Positions 11,322-19,972 of a stretch of DNA of 57,187 bases are shown here, piece after piece. Below the pieces are notes generated by a model. The model searched no databases, had not been told where the DNA came from, and saw only the letters and a list, made by a program, of their open reading frames with translations. Each line of letters opens with the position of its first letter. Position 1 is the stretch's first letter. The stretch spans positions 510 to 57,696 of the forward strand of contig NZ_LMOL01000044.1 of assembly GCF_001424565.1 (NCBI RefSeq), in the 5' to 3' direction. This stretch comes from Arthrobacter sp. Leaf141 (lineage in GTDB: Bacteria > Actinomycetota > Actinomycetes > Actinomycetales > Micrococcaceae). The translations under genes were made by a program, and so were the position numbers.

Positions 11322-13777
11322 TCCAGCCAGCGGTGCCAGTGGACCAGGCGGACTGAGTCCAGGGCCGCGAGGTCACCGTCGGTGGCCTCGCGGCGGACCC
11401 GGGCCTCGACCGGCAAACCCACCTGCGCCTCCGCATGAAGCGGAAGGATCTGCAGGGTTACGGCAGAACCCGGAGTGATGCCTGCGTCAGCAAGGTCCAG
11501 GACCCAGGGCGAACCGTCCCAGAACCTGTCCGCCACGGGCACCCCATCCACCAGGAGCTGGGCAACATCACCCGCCCACTCCATTTCGAGCTCGGTGTGA
11601 TGCCCGTCCACCCCCTCCACCGGGATGGACAGTGAGTACTCCGCGGCCAGTTCGGCGATCGTCTCCGGCGACGGTGCCGCCGCGCGGTTGGCTGCCGAAC
11701 CAAACGACGCCGGTACCGGCGCTGCAACCCGGGTCAAGACCGCTGGCACGACCCTTGGAACTGCGTCGTTGCCGGCCTGGAATCCGGGAACCTCTGCCTT
11801 CGCCGGCAGAGGCACCGCGACATCCACTCCGGCGAATCCGCGCCGGTCGGGACTGTACCGCTGCAGCGACGGCCGGCTCTGGGAACGCCCGGCCAAGCCG
11901 CCGGGCACCGTCCACACCGGCTCGTCGGACAGCACCAGCTCCCCGGCCAGCACCCATGCCTGGTCCGCGGTCTCCGCGGGGAGCACCAGGATGTCCAGCG
12001 TGCGGCTCCCGTTCACGGCGGTGAGAAGTTGCGGTTCCGCCGGGGACACCCGCCAGACCCCGTCAGCACCGGGACGAAGACCGGCCTCGGGAAGAAGACC
12101 GGCGTCGGAAGCGAGACTGGCACCCGAAGCCAGGCCGCCTGCGTGGTGCTCCCCGGCCGGGCCGCCAGGGACGCCGTTGTGGAGATCGATGCTGCTGACA
12201 GTCGTTCCCGGCGCGAACTTCAGGTCCACCGGGATGCCGTGCCCGGCGGCCAGCACCAGGGTGGGCACTGTGGAACCGGGATCCAGGATGGTCAGGGGAG
12301 TAGCTGTGGCCCAGTCGATCCGCACGCCGGCCACCGTGAGGTTCACCGGCCAGCAGGCGATGGTGCCGGCGGGAATGTCCACTGGCGCCGCCGGAAAGGT
12401 GACGGTCCCGGCGTCGAGCGTTACCTCAAACTGCGCGCCCCGGCAGGTGTCCAGCGGGACGTGCGGCTGGTGCCAGGTAACAAAAACAAAGCCGGCGGAG
12501 CCGTCGCTGCGGAGGGCCCAGCGGAGGGTGGCGGAGTCGTCCACCCCGGCGGGCATAACGGCGGGAAGGGACGACGGCATCAGTGCCAACCGGTCGCCGA
12601 ACGCAGCCAGGAACGCGTGCTGCCTGCGCAGCGCGGCAAAACTGCCGGCCAGCCTGCCGGTGGCGCCGATCGGGGCGTGGAAATCGTAGTCGAAACGCGG
12701 CAGGTCGTTGGGGTAACCGGTGGCCTGGGACTCCTGCAGCCCGTCACCGGGGTTCCGGCCGCCGGCAAACATGTAGTAGCCCTGCCAGGCGGAGCCGTTG
12801 CCGATCTTGTTGGCCGCCACAGCCGCCACATCCGCGCCCTGCGGCCGGGGCCGGCGCTGGTAGGCGGTGGCCATTCCGCCTGCCAGTTCGCAGGTGGCGG
12901 GCGGGAAAAGCGCCGACGCAGCCCTGGGAGCGGCGGCCGGACCACCGGCGCCCAGGTGTTCGCGCAGGTCGGCGCCGATGCCGGGGTCGTCCCAGGAATG
13001 GCTGAAGAAGAAGTGCTCGCGGAACGTGGGATCCCACGGAGCATCCGCATCCACCCAGAAACCGTCGCCGTACCCGCCGAAGAGCGGCAGCACCTCGCCT
13101 TCGGGCAGCTCTGCGCCACCCCAGGCCGTGGCGGTCCAGATGGGGGCCGACAAGCCAGCTGCCCGGGCCAGCCGTTTCAGGGTGATGAGGTGACCGGGCT
13201 GGTCGTAGAGTTCGTTTTCCAGCTGGATGCCGATCACGTTGCTGCCGGCACCCACCAGGGGGCTCAATTCCCGGCCCAGCAGCCCAAACCAGGCTTCCAC
13301 CAGGGCAAGGTAGGCGGGATCGTCGGTGCGGTGCTGCACGTCCGCCGCCTGTACCCAGTCCGGGAAGCCACCGTTGCGGACCTCACCGTGGCACCACGGG
13401 CCGATCCGCAGCACCACGTCCAGGCCCACCTCCGCGCATAGGGCTACAAACGCCGCCACGTCCAGGTTGTCCGCGAAGCCAGCCCGGCCCGCGTCGGGTT
13501 CGTGATGGATCCAGAACACGTATGTGGCCACTACAGTGATTCCGCCGGCCTTCATCAGGCGCAACCGCTCCTCCCAATGCCGGCGGGGGACCCGGCTGAA
13601 GTGCAGCTCACCGGACACGGGAATGGCCGGTGCGCCATCAACTTCGACGTGCCGGTTGGTGAGCCGGTACCGCTTATGCCGGTCCTCGGTGTTGCTCATG
13701 TCGGGCTCGGTCAGCGGGGTTTCCCAGGGCTGGTGGACGACGCGCAGGGCAGCCGGGCTGCTGGTGTGGTTGGGCAT
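11303..13777 (-). CDS. glycoside hydrolase family 35 beta-galactosidase
   Basis: 824 residues from the ATG at 13777. The N-terminal TIM barrel (about 1-340) has the GH35 start IPVSGELHFSRVPRRHWEERLRLMKAGGITVVATYVFWIHHEP and RIGPWCHGEVRNGGFPDW. The acid/base Glu lies in GIQLENELYD. A Glu in the CELAGGM segment is at the place of the nucleophile, though its context differs from the usual TEFW. The C-terminal half is beta-rich. There is no signal peptide, so it would act on imported galactosides. The annotated start has no strong ribosome-binding site; an in-frame ATG at 13699 is an alternative. A LacI-type operator lies 33 bases upstream. Confidence 0.9.
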   Translation of the reverse strand: MPNHTSSPAALRVVHQPWETPLTEPDMSNTEDRHKRYRLTNRHVEVDGAPAIPVSGELHFSRVPRRHWEERLRLMKAGGITVVATYVFWIHHEPDAGRAGFADNLDVAAFVALCAEVGLDVVLRIGPWCHGEVRNGGFPDWVQAADVQHRTDDPAYLALVEAWFGLLGRELSPLVGAGSNVIGIQLENELYDQPGHLITLKRLARAAGLSAPIWTATAWGGAELPEGEVLPLFGGYGDGFWVDADAPWDPTFREHFFFSHSWDDPGIGADLREHLGAGGPAAAPRAASALFPPATCELAGGMATAYQRRPRPQGADVAAVAANKIGNGSAWQGYYMFAGGRNPGDGLQESQATGYPNDLPRFDYDFHAPIGATGRLAGSFAALRRQHAFLAAFGDRLALMPSSLPAVMPAGVDDSATLRWALRSDGSAGFVFVTWHQPHVPLDTCRGAQFEVTLDAGTVTFPAAPVDIPAGTIACWPVNLTVAGVRIDWATATPLTILDPGSTVPTLVLAAGHGIPVDLKFAPGTTVSSIDLHNGVPGGPAGEHHAGGLASGASLASDAGLLPEAGLRPGADGVWRVSPAEPQLLTAVNGSRTLDILVLPAETADQAWVLAGELVLSDEPVWTVPGGLAGRSQSRPSLQRYSPDRRGFAGVDVAVPLPAKAEVPGFQAGNDAVPRVVPAVLTRVAAPVPASFGSAANRAAAPSPETIAELAAEYSLSIPVEGVDGHHTELEMEWAGDVAQLLVDGVPVADRFWDGSPWVLDLADAGITPGSAVTLQILPLHAEAQVGLPVEARVRREATDGDLAALDSVRLVHWHRWLEAGAGQ

Positions 13778-13809
13778 GGCACCGAGTATTCCACAGGAAA
13801 AGCGGCGCC

Positions 13810-13824
13810 GGGAAGCGCTTTCCC
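13810..13824. promoter_or_regulatory. LacI/GalR-type operator upstream of the GH35 gene
   Basis: GGGAAGCGCTTTCCC is one base short of a perfect palindrome around the GCGC/CG centre and matches the AA-GCG-CTT core typical of LacI-family sites. It lies 33 bases upstream of the beta-galactosidase start. No LacI-family gene is in the window, so the regulator would be encoded elsewhere. Confidence 0.65.
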
Positions 13825-13911
13825 GGCCGGTCTGCGGCAAGCCGTTGAACCTTGCGGCCTGCTTCGAAATACTGGAGGGCAGGAAACCGGATCGAGGCAG
13901 GGGGTGCAGGT

Positions 13912-14505
13912 ATGGGCAACGGGTCAGCGGAATTCCGGAAGCGCCTTGAACGGGCGGCGGAAGCGCGCTCCTACCGCGGCGCCGGCATCACCCCTGCGGA
14001 GGAGACCGCCCTGGCGGCTCGCGAAGAGTCCGAACGCCAGAAGCGCAGCAAGGTGGGCGATGCGGCCCGGGCTGACTATCTGGTCCGGGATGCGATGGCG
14101 CAGGGCAAGTTCGACAACCTGAAGTACGCGGGCAAACCCATCCCGGGGCTGGGTGAGCAGTACGACCCCGACTGGTGGGTCAAAGGGCTCCTGGAGCGCG
14201 AAAAAATCAGCGGCATGGGGCCGGCGGCCATTGTGCTGCGCAGCGAGGACGCCGACTTGGACACCAAACTGGATGCCCAGTATTCGGAGCAGCAGGTCCG
14301 TGACCTGGTCCTGGACTTCAACCGGCGGGTGGTGGACGCGCGCCGGCAGTTGCAGGGCGGCCCGCCCGTGGTCACGATGACCCGCGACGTGGAGACGGAA
14401 GTGGAGCGTTGGCGGCAGCGCCGTACCGCCCGGACCGTGGACCAGCCACCGGAACCGCAACCATCCCGGTCCTGGTGGCAGCGGCTGCGGCGGGGTTCCA
14501 CGTAG
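13912..14505 (+). CDS. DUF1992 (DnaJ homologue subfamily C member 28-like) protein
   Basis: 197 residues. The start at 13912 has an AGGGGG/AGG region upstream. The DUF1992 core is clear: VRDAMAQGKFDNLKYAGKPIPGL, YDPDWWVKGLLEREKISG and VLDFNRRVVDARRQ. No J domain is present, as usual in bacteria. The N-terminal part is helical and charged. The family is widespread but its function is unknown. It stands alone, divergent from the GH35 gene. Confidence 0.88.
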   Translation: MGNGSAEFRKRLERAAEARSYRGAGITPAEETALAAREESERQKRSKVGDAARADYLVRDAMAQGKFDNLKYAGKPIPGLGEQYDPDWWVKGLLEREKISGMGPAAIVLRSEDADLDTKLDAQYSEQQVRDLVLDFNRRVVDARRQLQGGPPVVTMTRDVETEVERWRQRRTARTVDQPPEPQPSRSWWQRLRRGST

Positions 14506-14585
14506 GTGGGCGGACGACGGCGGATGGCGGCGCCGTCGTCGGACCCGCGGCAAAGTGCCGCTGCTGTGAGCCGGCGGCTACGCGG

Positions 14586-15131
14586 TCAGGGCCGTTCGGT
14601 GCCGGGTGCCTGCAGCCCGAACAGTTCGCAGGTGGCGTTGTAATACCTGTCGGTCCGGCCTTGATGCGCCAGCCCGATGCGGGCGCAGACCCGTTGCGAC
14701 GCGGCGTTGGCCGGGTTGGTGACCGCCACAACGGCCGGCAGCCCGTGCCCGAAGGCGTACGCCAGGACAGCTGCGGCCGCCTCCGTGGCGTAGCCCCGGC
14801 CCCAGGCGTCCGGGTGGAAATGCCAGCCGATCTCGGTATCTCCGGACGGCTGCAGGGGGACCGGTCCGGACGCCGGAATGGACTTCAGCAGCAGCGTGCC
14901 CGCCAGGGTCCCGGCCTCCTTCACTTCAACAGCCCAGACCCCATGGACGGGGTGGTCCATGGTGCGCCACGCGTTGATCCGTTCGGTGGCCTCGGCTGGA
15001 TCGACCATCACCCGCGGCGTGCTGCCGATGAACCGCTGCACATCCCAGCGCGAATACAGGTCCAGGACAAAACCGGCGTCGCCAGGCTCCCACGGGCGCA
15101 GCCGCAGCCGGGCGGTCTCAAGGGTTTGCAT
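14586..15131 (-). CDS. GNAT family N-acetyltransferase
   Basis: 181 residues from the ATG at 15131. TARLRLRPWEPGDAGFVLDLYS is the usual start of RimJ/RimL-type acetyltransferases. The acetyl-CoA-binding motif A is GWHFHPDAWGRGYATEAAAAVLAYAF, and NPANAASQRVCARIGL is motif B. The substrate could be a protein N-terminus or a small amine; context gives no clue. Its start is 59 bases beyond the stop of the class A PBP on the same strand. Reading upstream of 15131 in this frame is only antisense extension. Confidence 0.9.
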   Translation of the reverse strand: MQTLETARLRLRPWEPGDAGFVLDLYSRWDVQRFIGSTPRVMVDPAEATERINAWRTMDHPVHGVWAVEVKEAGTLAGTLLLKSIPASGPVPLQPSGDTEIGWHFHPDAWGRGYATEAAAAVLAYAFGHGLPAVVAVTNPANAASQRVCARIGLAHQGRTDRYYNATCELFGLQAPGTERP

Positions 15132-15190
15132 CGCCCCATCCTGCCAGCAGGAGCAGCTGGCGCATCCGGCTGCCGGGCCCGGCGGCACTG

Positions 15191-17371
15191 CTAGCGGCGG
15201 GGGCTGGGCGTGGGCGTGGCCGGCGGCGGTGGGGGAGGTGGGGGTGCCGGGAACGCCCCGGTGGGGAACAGCGGTGCCACCGCCAGCATGTAGTTGGCCC
15301 ACTGCGGGCCCGCGATCATGTAACCGTCCAGCCTGGGGTAGAAGGTTCCGTTGATGGTGACGTTTTGGCCCGGCCGGCTCTGGCCTTCCAGCGCATCGCC
15401 GAAGAAGGACGCCGTGGCCAGGCCGGTGGTGTACCCCACCACCCAGGTGGAGCCGTTGTTGTTGGACGTCCCGGTTTTGGCAGCCACCGGGAAACGGGTG
15501 TGGACCTTGGGCTGGATCCACACCCCCGAGCCCATCTTCATCACATCCTGGAGGACAGCATTAACGCCGCGCGCCACGGCCGGCTTCACCGCGTCCCGGC
15601 ACTCCGTGGGCTGCACGGGCAACTGGCCACCCGCCGCGTCCCGGACCTCCAGGAGGGCCACCGGGGTGCAGTACCGGCCGTCATTGGCGAACGTGGCGAA
15701 GGCGTTGGCCAGATGCAGCGGCGCGACCCCGATGGCACCCAGCAGGTTGCCCAGCTGGTGCATGTTGATCTGGGCGCCGTCCAGCCCGCTGTGCAGGCCC
15801 ACCGTGTCCACCATTTTCTGGATGCCGCAGAAATCCAGTTGCGCAGCGGTGGCGAAGGTGGCGGTGTTGATCGAGTTGTACAGCCCGTAATTGATGGGCA
15901 TGGGCCGGTAGAAGCCGGGTTCGGAGTTCTGCAGATCGTCCGCGGCCCCAAATTCAGGGTTGTTCTGCGCCGTGCTGTAGGCCCCCAGCACCCGACCGCA
16001 GGTGGACCGCCAAGGGAAGCCAAGGGGGTAGACCCGCCGGGAGGCATCCACCACGGCGGTGCCGGACTTGCCCTCGTTGAGCCACTCGGCAAACGTGAAC
16101 GGTTTCATGGTGGATCCCGGCTGGAACCCGCCGGCCCCGTTGAGGTCGTTCCCGTCCGGATCCCTGGCGTCGACGCTGAAGTTCAGCTGGGTGTCGAACC
16201 TGCCGGGCTCCGGCAGGAACACCGTGTTCTGGGCCATGGCCAGGATCTTTCCGGTCCCGGGCTGGATGGACACCAGCGCTGCGCCCCACCGGTCCGGATT
16301 TTCCCCTGCCGAGCTGTCCACCTGGACCTGCGCCGCCGCCTGCAGCCTGCTGTCCAGGGTGGTGACGATGGTCAGGCCGCCGCGGTACAGCGTCCGCTGG
16401 CGTTCAATCAGGCTGGCCCCGTACGCCGGATTGTTCAGGATGAGGTGCGAGATGTAGTCGCAGAAGTACGGCGCCTGGACTGCGTTGGCGCAGCCCTGCC
16501 GCTGGGGATTGAGGACCAGTTCAATGGGGGTGGCTACGGCGGTGTCGTGCTGTTCCTGCGTGATCTTGCCCAGCAGCAGCATCTCCGCCAGTACCTGGTT
16601 GCGCCGCACAATGGACTTCTCCGGGTTGACCGCAGGGTTGTAGTACGACGGGCTGTTGACCAGCCCGGCAAGCAGCGCCGCCTGGGGCAGGGTGAGGTCC
16701 TTGGCGGTGGTGCTGAAGAAATACCGCGACGCCGCCTCGATCCCGTAGGCATCGCTGTTGAAAAACACGATGTTGAGGTAGCCCTCCAGGATCTGGTCCT
16801 TGGAGAACTGCTTCTCCAGGGCGATGGCAAGCTTCATTTCGCGAAGTTTGTCGCCCATGTTTTTCTGGCCGCTGAGGATCACCTCGTCCGGGCGGTCCTG
16901 CGACAGCCTGGATTCGTTGATGACGTTCGTGACGTACTGCTGGGTGATGGTGGAGGCGCCCTGCTGGCCGCCCTTGGTCAGGTTGGACATCACTGCCCGG
17001 ACCACGCTTTGGACGTCAACGCCGGCGTGTTGGTAGAACCTGCTGTCCTCGATGGACACGATGGCGTCCCGGACGAACGGGGACATCTGGTCCAGGGGGA
17101 CGCGGACCCGGTTTTCGGCGAAGAAGACGGCGATCGGCTGGCCGTCCGAGGTGAGGACCTTGGTGGATTGCGACGGCGGTGCCACCGTCAGCTCCGCCGG
17201 CAGGCTGTCGAAGAAACCGATGGAGTTGCTGACGCCCATGCCCGCAGCCGCAACGGCCGGTACCACGAGGCTGGCGGCCAGCACCCCGCAAATGCAGCTG
17301 ACGGTGAGGAATCCCACGAAGGCCGCCAGGATGGCGGCAACCCTGCGCGTCAACGTCCGCTTCTTTGTCAT
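15191..17371 (-). CDS. class A penicillin-binding protein (bifunctional transglycosylase/transpeptidase)
   Basis: 726 residues. A short basic cytoplasmic start precedes a membrane anchor at about 11-45. The GT51 glycosyltransferase domain (about 75-250) contains VSIEDSRFYQHAGVD (Glu108 catalytic) and GASTITQQYVTN. The transpeptidase domain has GSTMKPFTFA (Ser420, Lys423), NSINTA (S500-N502) and AAKTGTSNNNG (KTG from 632). It polymerises and cross-links peptidoglycan outside the membrane. The C-terminus is a proline-rich tail (AFPAPPPPPPPPATPTPSPRR), possibly wall-spanning. Length is normal. It is an ordinary actinobacterial PBP1-type enzyme. Confidence 0.95.
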   Translation of the reverse strand: MTKKRTLTRRVAAILAAFVGFLTVSCICGVLAASLVVPAVAAAGMGVSNSIGFFDSLPAELTVAPPSQSTKVLTSDGQPIAVFFAENRVRVPLDQMSPFVRDAIVSIEDSRFYQHAGVDVQSVVRAVMSNLTKGGQQGASTITQQYVTNVINESRLSQDRPDEVILSGQKNMGDKLREMKLAIALEKQFSKDQILEGYLNIVFFNSDAYGIEAASRYFFSTTAKDLTLPQAALLAGLVNSPSYYNPAVNPEKSIVRRNQVLAEMLLLGKITQEQHDTAVATPIELVLNPQRQGCANAVQAPYFCDYISHLILNNPAYGASLIERQRTLYRGGLTIVTTLDSRLQAAAQVQVDSSAGENPDRWGAALVSIQPGTGKILAMAQNTVFLPEPGRFDTQLNFSVDARDPDGNDLNGAGGFQPGSTMKPFTFAEWLNEGKSGTAVVDASRRVYPLGFPWRSTCGRVLGAYSTAQNNPEFGAADDLQNSEPGFYRPMPINYGLYNSINTATFATAAQLDFCGIQKMVDTVGLHSGLDGAQINMHQLGNLLGAIGVAPLHLANAFATFANDGRYCTPVALLEVRDAAGGQLPVQPTECRDAVKPAVARGVNAVLQDVMKMGSGVWIQPKVHTRFPVAAKTGTSNNNGSTWVVGYTTGLATASFFGDALEGQSRPGQNVTINGTFYPRLDGYMIAGPQWANYMLAVAPLFPTGAFPAPPPPPPPPATPTPSPRR

Positions 17372-17467
17372 CGGCCAGCCCTCGAGCTTGATGGTGGGAT
17401 CAGACTACGCCGTAGGGGGCAGCCGATCCAGCGTCCGGCCGGCGCAGGTGCCGATTCGGCAGACCTG

Positions 17468-17497
17468 TTGACTTGGCGATAGTTAACGATCTATCGT
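17468..17497 (+). promoter_or_regulatory. promoter of the PadR regulator gene
   Basis: TTGACT at 17468-17473 and TATCGT at 17492-17497, spaced 18 bases. The -10 element lies inside the palindromic operator at 17476-17507. Its sequence equals the -10 of the ArsR promoter at 10336. Confidence 0.55.
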
Positions 17498-17507
17498 TAA
17501 CTATCGC
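17476..17507. promoter_or_regulatory. perfect 15-bp-arm palindrome, likely PadR operator
   Basis: GCGATAGTTAACGAT at 17476-17490 and its exact reverse complement at 17493-17507 are separated by CT. The palindrome spans the spacer and -10 of the PadR promoter and lies 41 bases before the start codon, so it is probably the autorepressor site. Confidence 0.8.
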
Positions 17508-17548
17508 TGAAGAAATCAGCGTTAGTTATCTTGAAGGGACATGCCACC

Positions 17549-18163
17549 ATGAACGGCAATTCTGAAAACACCTTTGCAGGCCCCGAGTTCGGTAGGGGCA
17601 AATTCGAGCGCGGCCGTGGCCGCCGGGGGCCGCATGGCCACCGCGGCGGCGGCTTCGGACCCGGCTTCGGCCCGGGTGCGGGCGGCGGCTTCGGGCCCGG
17701 ATTCGGCCCGGGCTTTGGCCGCGGACCCCGGCGGGCCAGCCGCGGCGACGTCCGGGCCGCTATTCTTTCGCTCCTGGCCGAGGCATCCTCCAACGGGTAC
17801 GGCCTGATCAAGACCATCGCCGAAAAGACCGACGGTGCCTGGCGGCCCAGCCCCGGCTCCATCTACCCCACCCTGCAGCAACTGGTGGATGAAGGCCTGA
17901 TCGCGGCCCTCAGCGAAGGCCGCGGAACCGAGTTCACCCTCACGGAGGCCGGCCGCGCCTACGTGGCCGAGCATGCGGAGGAGATGGAGAACGCCTGGAA
18001 CTCCGGGGCGGAGAATGCGGACCGGGACTTCCACCAGAGCATCGGCAAGCTGATGGCCGTCGTCCACCAGTTCCGCAGCGGCGTCACGGCTGAACAGCGT
18101 GCAGCGGCCCAGGAAAAAATGGATGAGACCCGCCGCGCGCTTTACAAGATCCTGGCGGACTGA
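17549..18163 (+). CDS. PadR family transcriptional regulator with glycine-rich N-terminus
   Basis: 204 residues from the ATG at 17549, with GAAGGGA upstream. Residues 15-62 are a Gly/Phe/Pro/Arg-rich low-complexity stretch with repeated GFGPGFGPG units. The winged helix follows (RGDVRAAILSLLAEASSNGYGLIKTIAEKTDGAWRPSPGSIYPTLQQLVDEGLIAAL), with the diagnostic PSPGSIYPTL. The C-terminal helix pair (HQSIGKLMAVVHQFRSG onward) mediates dimerisation. Family members respond to phenolics, antibiotics or other stresses. The target gene is not obvious: neighbours are a PBP (divergent) and Amt (convergent), so it may act on the PBP promoter as well as its own. Confidence 0.93.
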   Translation: MNGNSENTFAGPEFGRGKFERGRGRRGPHGHRGGGFGPGFGPGAGGGFGPGFGPGFGRGPRRASRGDVRAAILSLLAEASSNGYGLIKTIAEKTDGAWRPSPGSIYPTLQQLVDEGLIAALSEGRGTEFTLTEAGRAYVAEHAEEMENAWNSGAENADRDFHQSIGKLMAVVHQFRSGVTAEQRAAAQEKMDETRRALYKILAD

Positions 18164-18265
18164 GTGCGGGTGCAGGTTGTCGGTCGCGTCGTTGCCGGAG
18201 CAGGCGTTGTTCCGCCAGCGCCGGCCGGTAAGCCTGGGCTTGTCCGCAGATCGGAGCCTTCAGGC

Positions 18266-19654
18266 CTAGGTCTGCCGGACAAGCTCCGGATTGCTGCCCT
18301 GAGCCGGGCTGCCCTGAGCCGGGCTGCCCTGAGCCGGGGTGTCGTGCGCGGGCGTGCCGGCTGAAGCACTGGCTGATTCGGCTGCCGGAGTGCCGGGCAG
18401 CATGGCCCGCAGCGGGCTGAAAGCGGCCCCCATCTCGCCGAAGGCGTAGGCGGTCTCTGCGTGCTCCGACAGGTCCACGCCCGCGGTTTCCGCCTCGTGG
18501 CTGACACGGAAGCCCACAGTCCTGTTGATGACGCGGCCGATCACCAGTGTGCCCAGGCCGGACAGCAGCAGCGTGATCACCACGGCCGCGGACTGCGCTA
18601 CGAGCTGCTGGAAGCCGCCGCCGTAGAAAAGGCCGCCGCCCTGGCCGTCCACCGGAAGGGCGATGAATCCCAGCGAGAGCGTGCCCACCAGGCCGGCCCC
18701 CAGGTGGACGCCCACAACATCCAGCGAGTCGTCCAGGCCAAACCTGTACTTCAGGTCCACAAACACCGCGCACGCAGCCCCGGCCACCAGGCCCAGGCCG
18801 ATGGCGGCCACCGGGCTGATGTTGGCGCAGGACGGGGTGATGGCCACAAGCCCGGCCACAACGCCGGAGGCCGCACCCAGCGATGTGGGGTGTCCGTGGC
18901 GGACCTTCTCCACCACCAGCCAGCTGAGCATGGCGGCCGCGGGGGTGGCCAGGGTGTTGATCCAGATCAGGCCTGCCTGCTCCACCGTGGTGGCGGCGCC
19001 GCCGTTGAAGCCGAACCAGCCAAACCACAGGATGGCGGCACCCAGCATGATGAAGGGCACGTTGTGCGGCCGGTGGTTGGGATCCTTGGCGAAGCCGTGG
19101 CGCTGGCCAACAATGAGCGCCAGGACCAGGGCCGCGGTGCCGGAGCTGATCTCCACCACTGCGCCACCGGCAAAGTCGATGACCTGGCCGAACGCCGCCG
19201 TCACGGCGCCGTCCGGGCCCATCAGGCCGCCGCCCCAAATCATAAAGGCCAGCGGGCAGTAGACCAGGGTGATCCATACCGGGACAAACAGTGCCCAGGC
19301 GCTGAACTTGGCGCGGTCGGCGATGGCGCCGCTGATCAGTGCCACGGTGATGATGGCGAAGGTTGCGCTGTAGCCGGCCTTGATCAGGTCCGGAGAGCCC
19401 ATCAGGTTCTGCAGTCCGAAGCTGGTGAACGGATTGCCGAAGAGACCCAGGATGCCCTCGCCGGTGGTCATTGAATAGCCCCAGAGGATCCACACCACGC
19501 CAACAATGCCGGCCGAGATGAAACTCATCATGATCATGTTCAGGGCAGCCTTGGCGCGGGTCATGCCGCCGTAGAAGAGGCCAAGACCGGGAGTCATCAG
19601 CAAAACCATCGCGGCCGAAATCATCAGCCAGACGTGTTGGGCAGTGATCTCCAC
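18266..19654 (-). CDS. amt: ammonium transporter (Amt family)
   Basis: 462 residues from a GTG at 19654, preceded by GAAGGGA; longer in-frame starts to 19801 add non-conserved residues. Eleven membrane segments are evident, with Amt signatures LGLFYGGMTRAKAALNMIMMS, GAILWFGWFGFNGG, TPAAAMLSW and LDVVGVHLGAGLVGTL. The pore histidines are in DVVGVHLGAG and the FYGGGFQ region. It transports ammonium across the plasma membrane. The C-terminal tail after about 410 carries three 5-residue repeats (PAQGS) from a 15-bp tandem repeat. No glnK follows, unlike in many actinobacteria. Confidence 0.95.
   Translation of the reverse strand: MEITAQHVWLMISAAMVLLMTPGLGLFYGGMTRAKAALNMIMMSFISAGIVGVVWILWGYSMTTGEGILGLFGNPFTSFGLQNLMGSPDLIKAGYSATFAIITVALISGAIADRAKFSAWALFVPVWITLVYCPLAFMIWGGGLMGPDGAVTAAFGQVIDFAGGAVVEISSGTAALVLALIVGQRHGFAKDPNHRPHNVPFIMLGAAILWFGWFGFNGGAATTVEQAGLIWINTLATPAAAMLSWLVVEKVRHGHPTSLGAASGVVAGLVAITPSCANISPVAAIGLGLVAGAACAVFVDLKYRFGLDDSLDVVGVHLGAGLVGTLSLGFIALPVDGQGGGLFYGGGFQQLVAQSAAVVITLLLSGLGTLVIGRVINRTVGFRVSHEAETAGVDLSEHAETAYAFGEMGAAFSPLRAMLPGTPAAESASASAGTPAHDTPAQGSPAQGSPAQGSNPELVRQT
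18293..18337. repeat. three 15-bp tandem repeats in the amt 3' end
   Basis: Three exact copies of GCTGCCCTGAGCCGG at 18293, 18308 and 18323. They encode repeated PAQGS in the cytoplasmic tail of the transporter. The unit is a multiple of three, so copy number can change without loss of frame. Confidence 0.9.
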
Positions 19655-19972
19655 CGGCAGGTCCCTTCGAACGATTGAGGCGGGGCGCTGCGTGGCCCCG
19701 TGCATTTCCCCCGTCGTCCATTTTTGGCGCTGCGTGTTTCGAACAGTGCCCCGCAAAGTTGCGCCTGTGTTACACAAAGCGCCCGGTTGTGAAGTTCGCA
19801 TGTCGGGTATGTTTCGTGCGCGTTAACGCGCCCCGACCAGGCGGTCCCCGAATCGTGGCCGGGGCGGGCGAAGGCCCCGGGATCAGGGGTGGGCCTGGCC
19901 GCAGCAGGTGAGGCGCCGGCGTCGGCCGCCAGAATGCCCAACGTTTCCCCGGCATGAACGGCGCCTCACGTC
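19655..19972. other. upstream region of amt and spacer to the VOC remnant
   Basis: No gene. It contains a possible GlnR site at 19758-19773. Another feature is a long-loop inverted repeat with arms GTGAGGCGCCG (19908-19918) and CGGCGCCTCAC (19959-19969), which could end transcription from the VOC side. The remainder is unremarkable. Confidence 0.5.
19758..19773 (-). promoter_or_regulatory. candidate GlnR binding site upstream of amt
   Basis: On the minus strand the sequence reads GTAAC-ACAGGC-GCAAC, against the actinobacterial GlnR consensus GTnAC-n6-GaAAC (one mismatch). A GAAAC box lies 17 bases further on (near 19736-19740), in the 11-bp phase expected for further GlnR boxes. It is about 105 bases upstream of the amt start. 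Nitrogen control of amt by GlnR is established in other actinobacteria; here it is inferred. Confidence 0.4.

Noticed and set aside
12029..13441. A 470-codon plus-strand frame inside the GH35 gene
   Set aside because: Antisense shadow of the beta-galactosidase; it has no ribosome-binding site and a low-complexity Gly/Arg product.
15365..17482. A 705-codon open frame on the plus strand opposite the class A PBP gene
   Set aside because: It is the antisense of a well-supported PBP with all catalytic motifs. Long antisense frames are expected in high-GC DNA, and the protein shows no family features.
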